Numbered from the stretch's first letter, positions 8,027 through 17,859 are shown. The stretch: DNA of 64,000 bases from Lederbergia wuyishanensis (GCF_022900255.1 NZ_JALIRM010000014.1:1-64000), one strand, 5' to 3'. The notes: generated by a model not told the origin, from the sequence alone. Translations and numbers: made by a program.

Positions 8027-8887
8027 ATGCAATTAGCTGTCAAAAATAAGACTTTCAAGCATGGTCAATTAAGCTTAAGCGGTAAAGTTTTTGTTTATAT
8101 CCTATTATTAGTAGGTTTATGTTTATTCGGATTCCCGGTTTACTGGATGATCTCTACCTCACTTCAAACATTGGGACAGGTTCACCAGCAATTAATGTTT
8201 CCAAAAACGTTCCAATGGATTAATTATAAGGAAGTATTCGGTACCCATCCGATGGGAATGTATTTGTGGAATACTTCCTGGTACACATTAGTAACTATGT
8301 TTGGAGCAGCGATTTCCTCTTCATTAGTAGCATTTGCCTTTGCAAGATTACGTGCAAGAGGAAGTACAGTTCTGTTTGCTCTCATTCTAAGTACGATGAT
8401 GATACCGTCCCAAGTAACAATGATTCCTCAATACTTGATATTTAATAAGCTCGGTTGGATTGATTCCTATTTGCCATTAATCATTCCGTCTTTTGGAGCA
8501 AGTGCATTCCTAATTTTTCTACTCAGACAATTTTATTTAGGTATTCCAAAGGAATTAGATGAAGCTGTTAAAATTGATGGTGGTGGATTTTTTACAATTT
8601 ATTTCCGTGTTATTTTACCGTTATCCATTCCAGCGCTTGCAACGGCAGGAATTATGGAATTTATGTATCGTTGGAATGATCTAATGGGTCCACTAATCTA
8701 TTTAAGTACAAAAATGAAATATCCTATTTCATTAGGACTTGCTAGTTTTAGAGGAGCATATGGAACTACTCCATGGAACTTATTAATGGCAGCTTCATTT
8801 GTCGGAGTAATACCACCATTAACATTGTTCTTCTTTGCACAGAAATATTTTATTCAAGGAATCGTTATTTCAGGAACAAAAGGATAA
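8027..8887 (+). CDS. Sugar ABC importer permease, MalG/UgpE type
   Basis: A 286-residue membrane protein with six predicted helices and the EAA motif EAVKIDGGGFFTIYFRVILP. Only 15 bases separate it from the upstream permease, and it has its own AGGGGGG binding site, so the two are co-transcribed. It is the last gene of the operon: a bidirectional terminator follows. Confidence 0.9.
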   Translation: MQLAVKNKTFKHGQLSLSGKVFVYILLLVGLCLFGFPVYWMISTSLQTLGQVHQQLMFPKTFQWINYKEVFGTHPMGMYLWNTSWYTLVTMFGAAISSSLVAFAFARLRARGSTVLFALILSTMMIPSQVTMIPQYLIFNKLGWIDSYLPLIIPSFGASAFLIFLLRQFYLGIPKELDEAVKIDGGGFFTIYFRVILPLSIPALATAGIMEFMYRWNDLMGPLIYLSTKMKYPISLGLASFRGAYGTTPWNLLMAASFVGVIPPLTLFFFAQKYFIQGIVISGTKG

Positions 8888-8899
8888 TGATACAAAAAT

Positions 8900-8961
8900 A
8901 GAGACTGCCTTAAATAAAATGCACTTTTTGTAAAGGGCATTTTAAATAAGGTAGTCTCTTT
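8900..8961. terminator. Bidirectional terminator between convergent genes
   Basis: AGAGACTGCCTTAAATAAAATGC pairs (with a few mismatches) with the arm ending AATAAGGTAGTCTCT, with a TTTAATTT tail on the plus strand. It separates the importer operon from the convergent MFS gene. Confidence 0.7.
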
Positions 8962-8973
8962 AATTTCCAAATT

Positions 8974-10206
8974 TTAAGCTTTTAACAACTTATTTTTCCG
9001 CGAAAATGGTTTAGCCAAATATAATAATATCCCGATGTTAATTAATAATGAACTTACCATAATGATGAATGGAAATCTAGGATCCATTTTATAAGCCAAA
9101 CCAGCTATAATTCCTGCAGGAGAAATGAACAATAATAGGAAAACTTGCAATATTGAATACATATTTGCACGATTTGCATCTTCAATCGAATTGGCTACAG
9201 CTGATTCTAAATATGGATTAGCAATAAGAACACCTGCAGCTGATAAAATTAGGCTAATAATGATTGGGAGTAAGCTGCTTCCCTTGGTTATAACCAATAT
9301 AGCATTGGCGACAATCGATAATGAAAATCCGATCATCATATAATAATAGTTTAGCTCCTCTTTGAATCTAGGGATAACAAAAAAGAGGAGGAATAGCATA
9401 CAAACTGATGATATAGCTGGGAATATAGAAATAGTTGATTCGGATACTGATAATGCCTCAACTAAGTAGACGTATAAATAAGTGTTTTGCATAACCATCT
9501 GGAAGTTGAAGAAGATATAAACGGCAAAAATTAAAAGAAGTCCTTTGTTTTTAACAATATTTTTCATGATTTTACCGTATTCAATAAATGTATCCTTAAA
9601 TGAAATACTATTTGATTCTTTTTGTTTTAACAACCCAATTTCCGTTTCATGTGTCATAAAATGCCGGGAGATAATCATGATTAGCATAGATGTCCCAGCA
9701 ATCGCATACATTATTCGAACAGCTGGAATTAAGGTTAGTTTACTTACTAATAAGCCGCCGATTGGTGCAAACAAACCACCTACGACTCCAATGACTTGCA
9801 AAATCGTAAAAACAATTGATCGATCTTTTGGTTTTGTGTCTTCCACTAAAAGACATGTCCAAGCTGTTTGTGGAATTTTATGAAATCCATTTAAAATAGC
9901 GGCAAAAATAAAGAACCATATATTTTGTGAGACGGTCCATATTAATACGGCAAGTGGCCAACTAATAAGATCATAAATTAATAAGGCTTTTTTTCTTCCT
10001 AAACGATCTGTTAAAAACCCACTAATAAAAGAAGTGAAAATTTGTACTACCAAGCCTAAACTTGCAATTAATCCAACCTGCGTTTTCCCAACTCCTAGAG
10101 CTATCATATACACAGAAACATAAGGGATATAAAGACTATAAGGAATAATAAATAATGGTTCTACAACTAAGCAGGCACGAGCATTCCCAGTAATTCTTTT
10201 GAACAT
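8974..10206 (-). CDS. Major facilitator superfamily transporter
   Basis: A 410-residue protein with about twelve hydrophobic segments. It has the MFS motif A, FLTDRLGRKKAL, in the loop between helices 2 and 3, and a large central loop around ETEIGLLKQKE. The start at 10206 is an ATG (CAT on the plus strand). It is divergent from the Gfo/Idh/MocA gene at 10370 with a short shared promoter region (10207-10369), so it may import or export the same compound. Substrate unknown. Confidence 0.85.
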   Translation of the reverse strand: MFKRITGNARACLVVEPLFIIPYSLYIPYVSVYMIALGVGKTQVGLIASLGLVVQIFTSFISGFLTDRLGRKKALLIYDLISWPLAVLIWTVSQNIWFFIFAAILNGFHKIPQTAWTCLLVEDTKPKDRSIVFTILQVIGVVGGLFAPIGGLLVSKLTLIPAVRIMYAIAGTSMLIMIISRHFMTHETEIGLLKQKESNSISFKDTFIEYGKIMKNIVKNKGLLLIFAVYIFFNFQMVMQNTYLYVYLVEALSVSESTISIFPAISSVCMLFLLFFVIPRFKEELNYYYMMIGFSLSIVANAILVITKGSSLLPIIISLILSAAGVLIANPYLESAVANSIEDANRANMYSILQVFLLLFISPAGIIAGLAYKMDPRFPFIIMVSSLLINIGILLYLAKPFSRKNKLLKA

Positions 10207-10369
10207 AAAAAATCCTCATTTCGTATTTCATCAGAAGGTCATAAAACTAGTATAGTGCATTTTTAAGAATAGTATAGAGAGTAAATGATATTTTTTACTT
10301 GTAAATATAATGAAAATTGAATATGTTTTGTTTATACTATTATCAAATAGAAGAGTTAAGGAGGAAGTT

Positions 10370-11473
10370 ATGAAAAGCGTAAAAGTAGGTATCATTGGAT
10401 GTGGAAATATCAGTAGTATATATTGTCAGGCAGGTCAAAAATTTGATGTATTAGATATTGTTGCTTGTGCTGATTTAGATTATGAGCGTGCAAAAGCAAG
10501 AGCGGAAGAATATGGAATTTCTAAGGTGTATACTGTTGAAGACTTGCTTGCTGACCCTGAAATTGAATTAGTTATTAATTTGACGATTCCGAAAGCGCAT
10601 GCAGAGGTGTGTATCGCTGCACTAGAGGCAGGAAAACATGTATACGTAGAAAAACCATTAGCGGTAACTCGTGAAGATGGTCAAAGAATCCTTGATATAG
10701 CTAAGGAAAAAGGGTTATTAGTCGGAGGAGCTCCTGATACATTTTTAGGTGGCGGGATTCAAACTTGCAGAAAGTTAATTGATGATGGTGTGATTGGGCA
10801 GGTCGTAGGAGCTACTGGATTTATGATGAGCCCAGGGCACGAAAGCTGGCATCCAGCCCCTGAATTTTATTATCAAGTTGGCGGAGGGCCAATGTTCGAT
10901 ATGGGGCCATATTACATAACTGCTTTTATCAATTTATTAGGTCCAATTCGTAGGGTAACAGGATCTACAAGAATTAGTTTTCCTGAAAGGACGATAACAA
11001 GTCAACCGAAGCATGGACAAAAAATACAAGTAGAGGTTCCTACTCATATTACTGGAATACTAGATTTTGAGAATGGTGCAATCGCTACACTTATTACAAG
11101 TTTTGATGTGGCTGGTTCGAATCTTCCTAATATTGAAGTGTATGGGTCAAAGGGTACTATTCATGTACCAGATCCGAATACTTTTGGTGGGCCTGTATAC
11201 CTTCGCAAGCATGGTAGTAGGGAGTGGGAAGAAATACCTTTAACCCATGGTTATATTGATAATAGCAGAGGTGTGGGCGTGGCAGATATGGCGTACGCTC
11301 TTCGTAGTGGGAGACCTCATCGTGCAAATGGAGATTTAGCTTACCATGTATTGGATGTTATGCATGGAATCCATGATGCTTCAATAAGTGGTTCCCATTA
11401 TGAATTAAAAAGCACATGTGAACAACCTAAGCCACTTCCGGTTGGGTTAGAAGAATACACTTTAGACATGTAA
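10370..11473 (+). CDS. Gfo/Idh/MocA-family dehydrogenase
   Basis: A 367-residue NAD(P)-dependent oxidoreductase. The N-terminal Rossmann fold begins [15 protein letters not shown], and the family motif EKPLAVT (EKP, with Lys as part of the active site) lies near residue 97. The C-terminal substrate domain includes the family-typical [13 protein letters not shown]. Members oxidise sugars, inositols or sugar acids. The ATG at 10370 follows AAGGAGG (10358-10364); the longer frame from 10310 lacks a binding site. It heads a run with two transporters and a second dehydrogenase at 14249. Confidence 0.9.
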   Translation: MKSVKVGIIGCGNISSIYCQAGQKFDVLDIVACADLDYERAKARAEEYGISKVYTVEDLLADPEIELVINLTIPKAHAEVCIAALEAGKHVYVEKPLAVTREDGQRILDIAKEKGLLVGGAPDTFLGGGIQTCRKLIDDGVIGQVVGATGFMMSPGHESWHPAPEFYYQVGGGPMFDMGPYYITAFINLLGPIRRVTGSTRISFPERTITSQPKHGQKIQVEVPTHITGILDFENGAIATLITSFDVAGSNLPNIEVYGSKGTIHVPDPNTFGGPVYLRKHGSREWEEIPLTHGYIDNSRGVGVADMAYALRSGRPHRANGDLAYHVLDVMHGIHDASISGSHYELKSTCEQPKPLPVGLEEYTLDM

Positions 11474-11487
11474 TAGAATAGAAATGT

Positions 11488-11529
11488 AAGGAAGCGATCC
11501 TGATAAAGGATCTGCTTTCTTATTTTTTT
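11488..11529 (+). terminator. Terminator after dehydrogenase gene
   Basis: AAGGAAGCGATCC (11488-11500) pairs with GGATCTGCTTTCTT (11508-11521), followed by ATTTTTTTC. It probably ends or attenuates the dehydrogenase transcript before the MFS gene at 11556. Confidence 0.75.
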
Positions 11530-11555
11530 CATGACTTTGTATATAGGAGCAGTAA

Positions 11556-12728
11556 ATGATGGAATCAAAAAGAAGAATATTATTCTATTTAGTAACGATG
11601 ATGTATTGGTTTTCCATGTATACGTATGTGCCTATTCTATCTCCTTATGTAGAACATTTAGGAGGCTCTATATTTATGATTGGCCTAGTTGTTGCGAGTT
11701 ATGGTTTTACCCAGCTACTCGTCCGCATTCCATTAGGAATTTGGTCAGACGCAATTGGAAAACGTAAATTATTTATTATTGCCGGAATAGCTTGTGCGGT
11801 TTTAAGTAGCTTGGGGCTTGCCATGACGACTAATGTTTGGGCGATTTTTGGTTTTCGTTCACTTGCCGGTGTAGCTGCTGCAAGCTGGGTTGCGTTTACT
11901 GTTTTATTTGCAAGTTATTTTGAGCCAGAAGAAGCTCCAAAAGCAATGGGTTTGATTAGTTTTTATACGAGTATAGGGCAAATGGCAGCTACCACTCTAG
12001 GTGGATTTTTAGCAGAGTATATTAGTTGGACAGCACCTTTTTATGCAGGTGCACTTGTCGGATTAATTGGATTGATTTTAGCGTTAAAAATTGTTGAGAT
12101 GCCAGCTATTGAAAGGAAACCCGTTGAAATAAAAGAACTTGTTAAAATGGGCGGAGAGAAATTATTATTATTTGTTTCTTTAATGGCTATTATCGTTCAG
12201 TGTATTACCTTTACTACGATGTTTGGTTTTACGCCGCTCCATGCAGTTAGCTTAGGTGCATCAAACGGGGATCTAAGTATTTTGACTCTTTTATCAACAT
12301 TGCCAAATGCAATTGCAGGCTATATGAGCGGAACATATTTTGTTAGAAAATATGGAGAAAAAAGAACGATTATAATTGGATTTTTAGCTGCAGGTATATG
12401 TACAGTCTTATTGCCATTTACCGATAGTTTGCTATTATTGATTATTACACAAGCTTTTAATGGCTTTGCACAAGGCTTAATGTTTCCAGTTTTAATGGGA
12501 TTAGCCATTCAATCTGTATCTGAAGAACGGAGAGCATCTGCAATGGGATTTTTCCAAGCCATATATTCATTAGGAATGTTTGGCGGACCGTTTATTGCGG
12601 GATGGATTGGTGAGTTGGCTAGTCTTTCAACAGGTTTTATCATGATCGGATGCTTAAGTTTTGTAGGTGCACTTATTACGGTAAAATGGATGCCAAGTAA
12701 AAAATTAAAAGTAAAGTCAGTAGAATAA
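11556..12728 (+). CDS. Major facilitator superfamily transporter
   Basis: A 390-residue protein with about twelve hydrophobic helices. It carries the motif A variant GIWSDAIGKRKLF between helices 2 and 3 and a second-half repeat around FVRKYGEKRTII, typical of drug/sugar MFS proteins of the 12-helix class. The start at 11556 (ATGATG) is preceded by TAGGAG at a suitable distance. It lies between two dehydrogenase genes, so uptake or efflux of a related sugar is possible. Substrate unknown. Confidence 0.85.
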   Translation: MMESKRRILFYLVTMMYWFSMYTYVPILSPYVEHLGGSIFMIGLVVASYGFTQLLVRIPLGIWSDAIGKRKLFIIAGIACAVLSSLGLAMTTNVWAIFGFRSLAGVAAASWVAFTVLFASYFEPEEAPKAMGLISFYTSIGQMAATTLGGFLAEYISWTAPFYAGALVGLIGLILALKIVEMPAIERKPVEIKELVKMGGEKLLLFVSLMAIIVQCITFTTMFGFTPLHAVSLGASNGDLSILTLLSTLPNAIAGYMSGTYFVRKYGEKRTIIIGFLAAGICTVLLPFTDSLLLLIITQAFNGFAQGLMFPVLMGLAIQSVSEERRASAMGFFQAIYSLGMFGGPFIAGWIGELASLSTGFIMIGCLSFVGALITVKWMPSKKLKVKSVE

Positions 12729-12798
12729 ATATTTGAATAGTTATTAAAGTTCTTGTATAAATATATATGTAATTAAAATACGATTGAAGGAATCTTAT

Positions 12799-14142
12799 AT
12801 GGACACTCAACAATCCGTAAAAGGAGAAAAAATCGCTTTTCGGACATTGTTAAACTTTTTTATTCCGCTAGGTATTTCGGCAAGTCTCGTTACGATTTCA
12901 CACGTTATCATTAATAGTACTCTCGCTCGTGCAGCGGATCCGGCGGTTGTAATTGCAAGTTATTCCGTAGCGATGAGTCTTTTTGCTATCTTTGAACGGT
13001 GCGCAGTTATTTTACGACAAACTTGTGCAACTCTTGTTCGTGATAGGAATTCTTTTAAATTAGTTTCACAGCTTACTATTTTCATATTGTCCGCTATATT
13101 AATACTAAGCTTTATTATCGCATACTCTCCGATTGGGGAATTGTTTTTCTCGCGCGTCATGGGTGTTAAAGATCATATGCTTGAACCGACTTTGTCTGTA
13201 TATAAAGTTTTAATGTTCGTGACTATTTTTTCTGGTATTCGCTGTCTCTTCCAAGGAATTATTATTACAAATTTGCGTACGAAATGGTTAACAATAGGAA
13301 TGGTCATCCGTTTAGTAGTGATGGCGGGGATATCGTGGGTTATCATACAGAACAATTGGGTGAATCATGGTTATATTGGAGCTTATATTTTCTTAGCCGG
13401 TATGGTAGTAGAGGCAATTGTAAGTTTCAGTGAAGGGCGCCTGCTAGTAAAAAAAATGCCTGCAAAAAAAGATGATCATCAAGTGGTAAATCATAAGCAA
13501 GTGAGAAAGTTTTACCTGCCGTTATTAATGGCGTCGTTAATAGCTGTAATTATTGGACCTGCTACAAACGCAGTCCTAGGAGCAAGTGGGAGAGCGGAAA
13601 TAGCAGTTGCATCGTATGCAGTAGCAGCATCGGTTTTGAATTTATTGCTTAGTTTTTCTACTTATTTCCACCAAATCGTTATTAACTTTTACGATCAAGA
13701 TACGAAAACGGTCATTCGTTTTTCATTTATTTTTAGTTTTGTCCCTAGTATCTTATTATTAGTTATTGCTTATTCACCTATAGGAGTTTGGGGATTGCAG
13801 CACATTATGGGTGTATCAGGTGAACTTCTCGACCAAAGTCTACTAGCGTTAAAGTTTTTTATAATTTTTGCTTTATGTTTTCCTTGGCTGGATTTTGTAA
13901 ATGGCGTGCTGATGTTGAAAGGGCAAACAAAAGTATTGCAATTTTCTCAAGCTGGAAATGTTCTCATCACAATTATAGTATTATTCACTCTTCTATTTGT
14001 AATACCAAATGGAGGAGGAGTCATTGGGGCATTGGCTCAATCGATAGGAGTAATGACTGAAGTAACGATTGCGTATATTTTTATGAGGAAGTTTTTACAT
14101 CAACCAATAATAGGGATTAGAAGGAAAAAAATAAGTCAGTAA
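12799..14142 (+). CDS. MATE/ANKH-like multi-spanning transporter
   Basis: A 447-residue membrane protein with about twelve hydrophobic segments. It contains an internal duplication: AYSPIG followed shortly by (V/I)MGV occurs at about residues 108-123 and again at about 324-340, with similar flanking helices. This two-lobe fold fits the MATE/MOP superfamily; the N-terminal segment with ASYSVAMSLFAIFERCAVI resembles bacterial relatives of the progressive ankylosis protein (ANKH). The ATG at 12799 has AAGGA 7 bases upstream; a TTG at 12784 has none. Substrate unknown; ANKH relatives are linked to pyrophosphate or organic anion export, but that is only a family-level hint. Confidence 0.7.
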   Translation: MDTQQSVKGEKIAFRTLLNFFIPLGISASLVTISHVIINSTLARAADPAVVIASYSVAMSLFAIFERCAVILRQTCATLVRDRNSFKLVSQLTIFILSAILILSFIIAYSPIGELFFSRVMGVKDHMLEPTLSVYKVLMFVTIFSGIRCLFQGIIITNLRTKWLTIGMVIRLVVMAGISWVIIQNNWVNHGYIGAYIFLAGMVVEAIVSFSEGRLLVKKMPAKKDDHQVVNHKQVRKFYLPLLMASLIAVIIGPATNAVLGASGRAEIAVASYAVAASVLNLLLSFSTYFHQIVINFYDQDTKTVIRFSFIFSFVPSILLLVIAYSPIGVWGLQHIMGVSGELLDQSLLALKFFIIFALCFPWLDFVNGVLMLKGQTKVLQFSQAGNVLITIIVLFTLLFVIPNGGGVIGALAQSIGVMTEVTIAYIFMRKFLHQPIIGIRRKKISQ

Positions 14143-14197
14143 TGACAATATTGCAGTTGATAGAAAACTATAATAATATAAATAAAACGATATGACT

Positions 14198-14232
14198 TCT
14201 CCGATACAACAATATTCGGAGATTTCTTTTTA
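14198..14232 (+). terminator. Terminator-like hairpin just before the second dehydrogenase gene
   Basis: TCTCCGA (14198-14204) pairs with TCGGAGA (14216-14222), followed by TTTCTTTTT. It ends two bases before the GGGGGGA binding site of the gene at 14249, so transcription into that gene would need readthrough, or the hairpin may act as an attenuator. Confidence 0.5.
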
Positions 14233-14248
14233 TGGGGGGATAGTAGTA

Positions 14249-15265
14249 ATGGCAGAATTTAAAATAGTAGTTGCCGGTTGTGGGGGAATGTCGCATCAAT
14301 GGATTGAATACGCTCTCACGAGAAAAGATGCGGAAATTGTAGCTCTCGTTGATTTATTTGAGGATGCGGCAAAAAATACTGCAAAAAAATATAGTCTGGA
14401 CTGTAATACATACACTGATATTAGTACAGCCATTAAAGAAACAGGCGCTAATTTGGTTTTTGATGTTACGATTCCAGCCAGTCATAAAAATATAACCGTA
14501 ACTGCCTTATCACTAGGTTGCAATGTTTTTGGCGAAAAGCCTATGGGAGAATCCATGCAGGACGCGATCGAAATGCAAAATGCAGCAAAAGCATCGGGTA
14601 AAAGCTATGTGGTTATGCAGAATAGGCGTTTCAATAAACAAATTAGAGCCTTTCGTGATTTAGTGCAATCAGGTGAAATTGGTGATCAAGGTTTTATCAA
14701 TGCAGACTTTTTCCTAGGTCCACATTTCGGAGGATTTCGTGATGAAATGGATAGTCCATTGATTCTTGATATGGCAATCCATACATTTGATCAGGCGAGA
14801 TTTATTTCAGGTGCGAATCCTGTTTCCGTTTATTGTCACGAATTTAATCCGAAAGGTTCTTGGTATAAAGGTAACGCTTCTGCCATCTGTATATTTGAAA
14901 TGGATAATGGAGCAGTATTTAATTATCGTGGGTCTTGGAGTGCTGAAGGTGCTCCGACTTCATGGGAATCTGCTTGGCGAGTAGTTGGAAGTAAAGGAAC
15001 CGCCATATGGGATGGAACCCATTCTCCTTATGCAGAAGTTCCCATCATAGGGGAAGAACAAAAATTTTTATATGACAATCAAAGAGTTGAAGTGAATCAG
15101 ACTTACACTGGGCAAGATGGTCACTTCGGATGTTTAGACGAAATGTTTGCTTCTTTGATAGAAGATCGAAAAGCAGAAACAGATTGCACAGACAACATTC
15201 ATAGTGTCTCCATGGTGTATAAAGCGATTGAAAGTGCTCATACTGGGAAAAAGGTGTTTTTCTGA
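14249..15265 (+). CDS. Gfo/Idh/MocA-family dehydrogenase
   Basis: A 338-residue oxidoreductase. A Rossmann start FKIVVAGCGGMSHQWIEYAL is followed by the family motif GEKPMGE near residue 95, and the C-terminal half has SPLILDMAIHTFDQAR, the helix carrying the conserved Asp/His pair of the family. The ATG at 14249 is preceded by TATGGGGGGATAG; the longer frame from 14192 runs through the hairpin. It is distinct in sequence from the dehydrogenase at 10370, so the two probably catalyse successive or alternative steps on related substrates. Confidence 0.9.
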   Translation: MAEFKIVVAGCGGMSHQWIEYALTRKDAEIVALVDLFEDAAKNTAKKYSLDCNTYTDISTAIKETGANLVFDVTIPASHKNITVTALSLGCNVFGEKPMGESMQDAIEMQNAAKASGKSYVVMQNRRFNKQIRAFRDLVQSGEIGDQGFINADFFLGPHFGGFRDEMDSPLILDMAIHTFDQARFISGANPVSVYCHEFNPKGSWYKGNASAICIFEMDNGAVFNYRGSWSAEGAPTSWESAWRVVGSKGTAIWDGTHSPYAEVPIIGEEQKFLYDNQRVEVNQTYTGQDGHFGCLDEMFASLIEDRKAETDCTDNIHSVSMVYKAIESAHTGKKVFF

Positions 15266-15410
15266 AAACCTATCATTTTTTATAGCGTAAACGGTGAAAT
15301 ATTAGACAATTATTCAAGAAGTGTTGTGAGGCTTTTCTCATAAAATAGAATTCTTGCACACCAGTTTTTGAAAACAGAACTGCCTTTGTCCAATATTGCG
15401 TTTTTTTTGA

Positions 15411-15440
15411 AGGATTCCCGATAACTTGGGAATCCTTTTT
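15411..15440. terminator. Bidirectional terminator between convergent genes
   Basis: AAGGATTCCC and GGGAATCCTT form a 10-bp perfect stem with an 8-base loop, flanked by T-runs. It serves the dehydrogenase at 14249 and the convergent AraC gene ending at 15488. The remainder of 15266-15487 shows no coding signal. Confidence 0.85.
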
Positions 15441-15487
15441 AACGAGTACGTTAAAAAATTGTACGCTTTTTACAACATGAATCTATC

Positions 15488-16381
15488 CTAATCTATAACT
15501 ATATGATTAACCGGCACTGTATGTTTACTTTGTCGAAATTGTCCAGGGCTCATGCCGATTTTTTTATGAAAAACTTTGCTGAAATAATTGCCGTTTGAGT
15601 AGCCAACTTGATCGGCAATCTCTTCTATTGGTAAGTTGGATTGTCGGAGAAGCTCAATAGCCTTATCCATTCGTATTTTCGTTAAATATTTTAAGGGTGT
15701 CATGCTGATTGTTCCATGAAAAAGCCTTGTAAAATGGTATTTGGACAGACCAGATGCCTCCACCATATCGTCTAAGCCTATTGGATTATTGTAATTTTTT
15801 TGAGCGAATAATACTGCTTTGGATATTGATTCGGGCCATTGTTCAGCCGGTGAACCGATATTTTGTACAAATCGATTTAACTCCATTAAAAATGAGTATC
15901 CAAATGCAGAAGCCTGATAAGAGTCTGTTATTTTTTTGCCAACAGCCTTTTCGAAAATATTAAGTAACAGTTTTATAGGTTCCGATTCGGGTGAAAATGT
16001 GATGATGTGTCCAATATTCACGTTGATAAAGTCGAAAATTTTTTGTGCTTCATTCCCATATAACGTAATGTGGATAAACTCCCAATGGTCGCCATTTGAA
16101 GGGAAAAAATACCGATGTTGACTTGGGATTTTTACTAAGAAAGCTTGACCAGCTGTTAAGGAATATTCTTTTTCGCCAACTTGAATTATCCCTTGTCCCG
16201 CAAGAGTATATTGAAAAACACATCTTCCAACTTCACTTCTTTTCATACCATCCCAGTCATAAGAAGGGGAAGTTACTTCATCCCATCCAATGGAGTCAAT
16301 ACCCACTATCTTTTTTTGATGTTCACCTTTAAATCTAAAACCGAATGATTCGTAGTTTTTATTTTGATTATTTAAGAGCAA
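15488..16381 (-). CDS. AraC-family transcriptional regulator with cupin sensor domain
   Basis: A 297-residue regulator. The N-terminal cupin-type ligand domain includes FQYTLAGQGIIQVGEKEYSL. The C-terminal AraC DNA-binding domain has two helix-turn-helix motifs: GLDDMVEASGLSKYHFTRLF and IEEIADQVGYSNGNYFSKVF, ending in the family signature FHKKIGMSPGQFR. The start is a TTG at 16381, supported by AGAAGGG about seven bases upstream on the minus strand; no in-frame ATG is better placed. It is divergent from the GH4 gene at 16524, and an inverted repeat between them is the likely operator. It probably activates alpha-galactoside catabolism. Confidence 0.88.
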   Translation of the reverse strand: MLLNNQNKNYESFGFRFKGEHQKKIVGIDSIGWDEVTSPSYDWDGMKRSEVGRCVFQYTLAGQGIIQVGEKEYSLTAGQAFLVKIPSQHRYFFPSNGDHWEFIHITLYGNEAQKIFDFINVNIGHIITFSPESEPIKLLLNIFEKAVGKKITDSYQASAFGYSFLMELNRFVQNIGSPAEQWPESISKAVLFAQKNYNNPIGLDDMVEASGLSKYHFTRLFHGTISMTPLKYLTKIRMDKAIELLRQSNLPIEEIADQVGYSNGNYFSKVFHKKIGMSPGQFRQSKHTVPVNHIVID

Positions 16382-16456
16382 TATTTTACCCTTCTTTCAT
16401 ATGTTTTTACCATTGTAAGTGTTTAATATAAAATTTATGATGAATATATCAAGCAT

Positions 16457-16499
16457 TTTAACATATTGTGATAAAAAATAAATATAGCAATATGTTACA
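16457..16499. promoter_or_regulatory. Inverted-repeat operator between AraC regulator and GH4 genes
   Basis: TTTAACATATTGTGAT (16457-16472) recurs inverted as TGTAACATATTGCTAT (minus strand of 16484-16499), 13 of 16 positions the same, with an 11-base gap. Two similar half-sites close to the GH4 start suit the paired-monomer binding of AraC proteins. Assignment to this regulator is by position. Confidence 0.5.
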
Positions 16500-16523
16500 T
16501 ATCACAAAAATGGAGGCTTTAAT

Positions 16524-17822
16524 ATGTCAAAAATTACTTTTCTAGGTGCTGGAAGCTCAGTTTTTGCAAAAAATGTTCTTGGTGACTGTATGCTTGTTCC
16601 AAGTATTCAAGGTTTTGAATTTGCGTTATTCGACATTGACCATGAGAGATTAAAAGACTCAGAAAATATGCTGAATAACTTAAAAGAAACGTCAAAATCG
16701 ACTGTAACTGTAAAGGCTTACACGGATCGAAAAGAAGCTTTGCGTGGAGCGAAGTATGTAATTAATGCTATTCAAGTAGGAGGATACGATCCTTGTACAA
16801 TTACAGACTTTGAAATTCCTAAAAAATACGGTTTACGCCAAACAATTGCAGATACAATTGGGATTGGTGGGATCTTCAGAAATTTAAGAACAATTCCTGT
16901 TATGTTAGATTTTGCAAAAGACATGCAAGAAGTGTGTCCAGATGCTTGGTTCTTAAATTACACGAACCCTATGGCTGTTTTAACTGGAACAATGATTCGC
17001 TACGGTGGCATTAAAACTGTCGGACTTTGCCACAGTGTTCAAGTATGTGCTGATCACCTACTTAAATCACTTGATATGCCTACAGATAATTTGCATTGGA
17101 AAATTGCAGGTATCAACCATATGGCTTGGTTATTGGAAATTGAACGTAATGGTGAGGACCTATATCCAGAAATTAAAAGACGTGCTGAAGAAAAACAAAA
17201 AACAAAGCACGATGATATGGTTCGCTTTGAATTAATGAGGAAGTTTGGATACTATGTAACGGAATCTTCTGAGCATAATGCAGAGTACCATCCGTATTTC
17301 ATTAAGAGCAGATACCCTGAATTAATCGACCAACTTAATATTCCTTTAGATGAATATCCACGTCGTTGCGTTAACCAGATCGAAGGCTGGAAAAAGATGC
17401 GTGGTGACTTAGTTAATAATAAAAACTTAGAGCATACTCGTTCACATGAATATGGCTCATACATCATCGAAGCGATGGAAACGAATGTGCCATATAAAAT
17501 TGGCGGTAACGTATTAAATACAGGTTTAATTACTAACCTTCCTCAAAAAGCAGTTGTTGAGGTGCCATGTCTTGTAGACAGCAATGGAGTGACTCCAACT
17601 TATGTTGGTGAACTGCCAGAACAACTTGCAGCATTGAACCGTACAAACATTAATACACAACTCTTGACGATTGAAGCTGCAATTACAAAGAAAAAAGAGC
17701 ATATCTACCATGCGGCAATGTTGGATCCACATACTGCGGCAGAATTGTCTCTTGACGATATTGTTTCACTTTGTGATGATCTCATTGAAGCACATGGAAA
17801 TTGGTTACCAAAATTCAACTAA
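16524..17822 (+). CDS. melA: GH4 alpha-galactosidase (melibiase)
   Basis: A 432-residue cytosolic glycoside hydrolase of family 4, which uses NAD+ and a divalent metal in a redox elimination mechanism. The N-terminal Rossmann motif is ITFLGAGSSVFA; the substrate/metal motifs NYTNP (145-149), GLCHSVQ (Cys169, His170) and GINHMAW (Asn198, His199) are present. Length equals that of the known Bacillus MelA, and the CHSVQ form fits the alpha-galactosidase subgroup, although alpha-galacturonase relatives cannot be excluded. The start follows TGGAGGC. Neighbouring LacI regulator and CUT1 importer genes (18715-22846) support uptake and cleavage of melibiose or raffinose-type sugars. Confidence 0.8.
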   Translation: MSKITFLGAGSSVFAKNVLGDCMLVPSIQGFEFALFDIDHERLKDSENMLNNLKETSKSTVTVKAYTDRKEALRGAKYVINAIQVGGYDPCTITDFEIPKKYGLRQTIADTIGIGGIFRNLRTIPVMLDFAKDMQEVCPDAWFLNYTNPMAVLTGTMIRYGGIKTVGLCHSVQVCADHLLKSLDMPTDNLHWKIAGINHMAWLLEIERNGEDLYPEIKRRAEEKQKTKHDDMVRFELMRKFGYYVTESSEHNAEYHPYFIKSRYPELIDQLNIPLDEYPRRCVNQIEGWKKMRGDLVNNKNLEHTRSHEYGSYIIEAMETNVPYKIGGNVLNTGLITNLPQKAVVEVPCLVDSNGVTPTYVGELPEQLAALNRTNINTQLLTIEAAITKKKEHIYHAAMLDPHTAAELSLDDIVSLCDDLIEAHGNWLPKFN

Positions 17823-17829
17823 TATTAAA

Positions 17830-17853
17830 ATAGGCTACCCTGAATGGGTAGCC
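17830..17853. terminator. Bidirectional hairpin between melA and DUF624 gene
   Basis: TAGGCTACCC and GGGTAGCCTA form a 10-bp perfect stem with a 4-5 base loop in the 37-base gap between convergent genes. The T-tail is poor on both strands, so efficiency is uncertain. Confidence 0.65.
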
Positions 17854-17859
17854 TACTTA

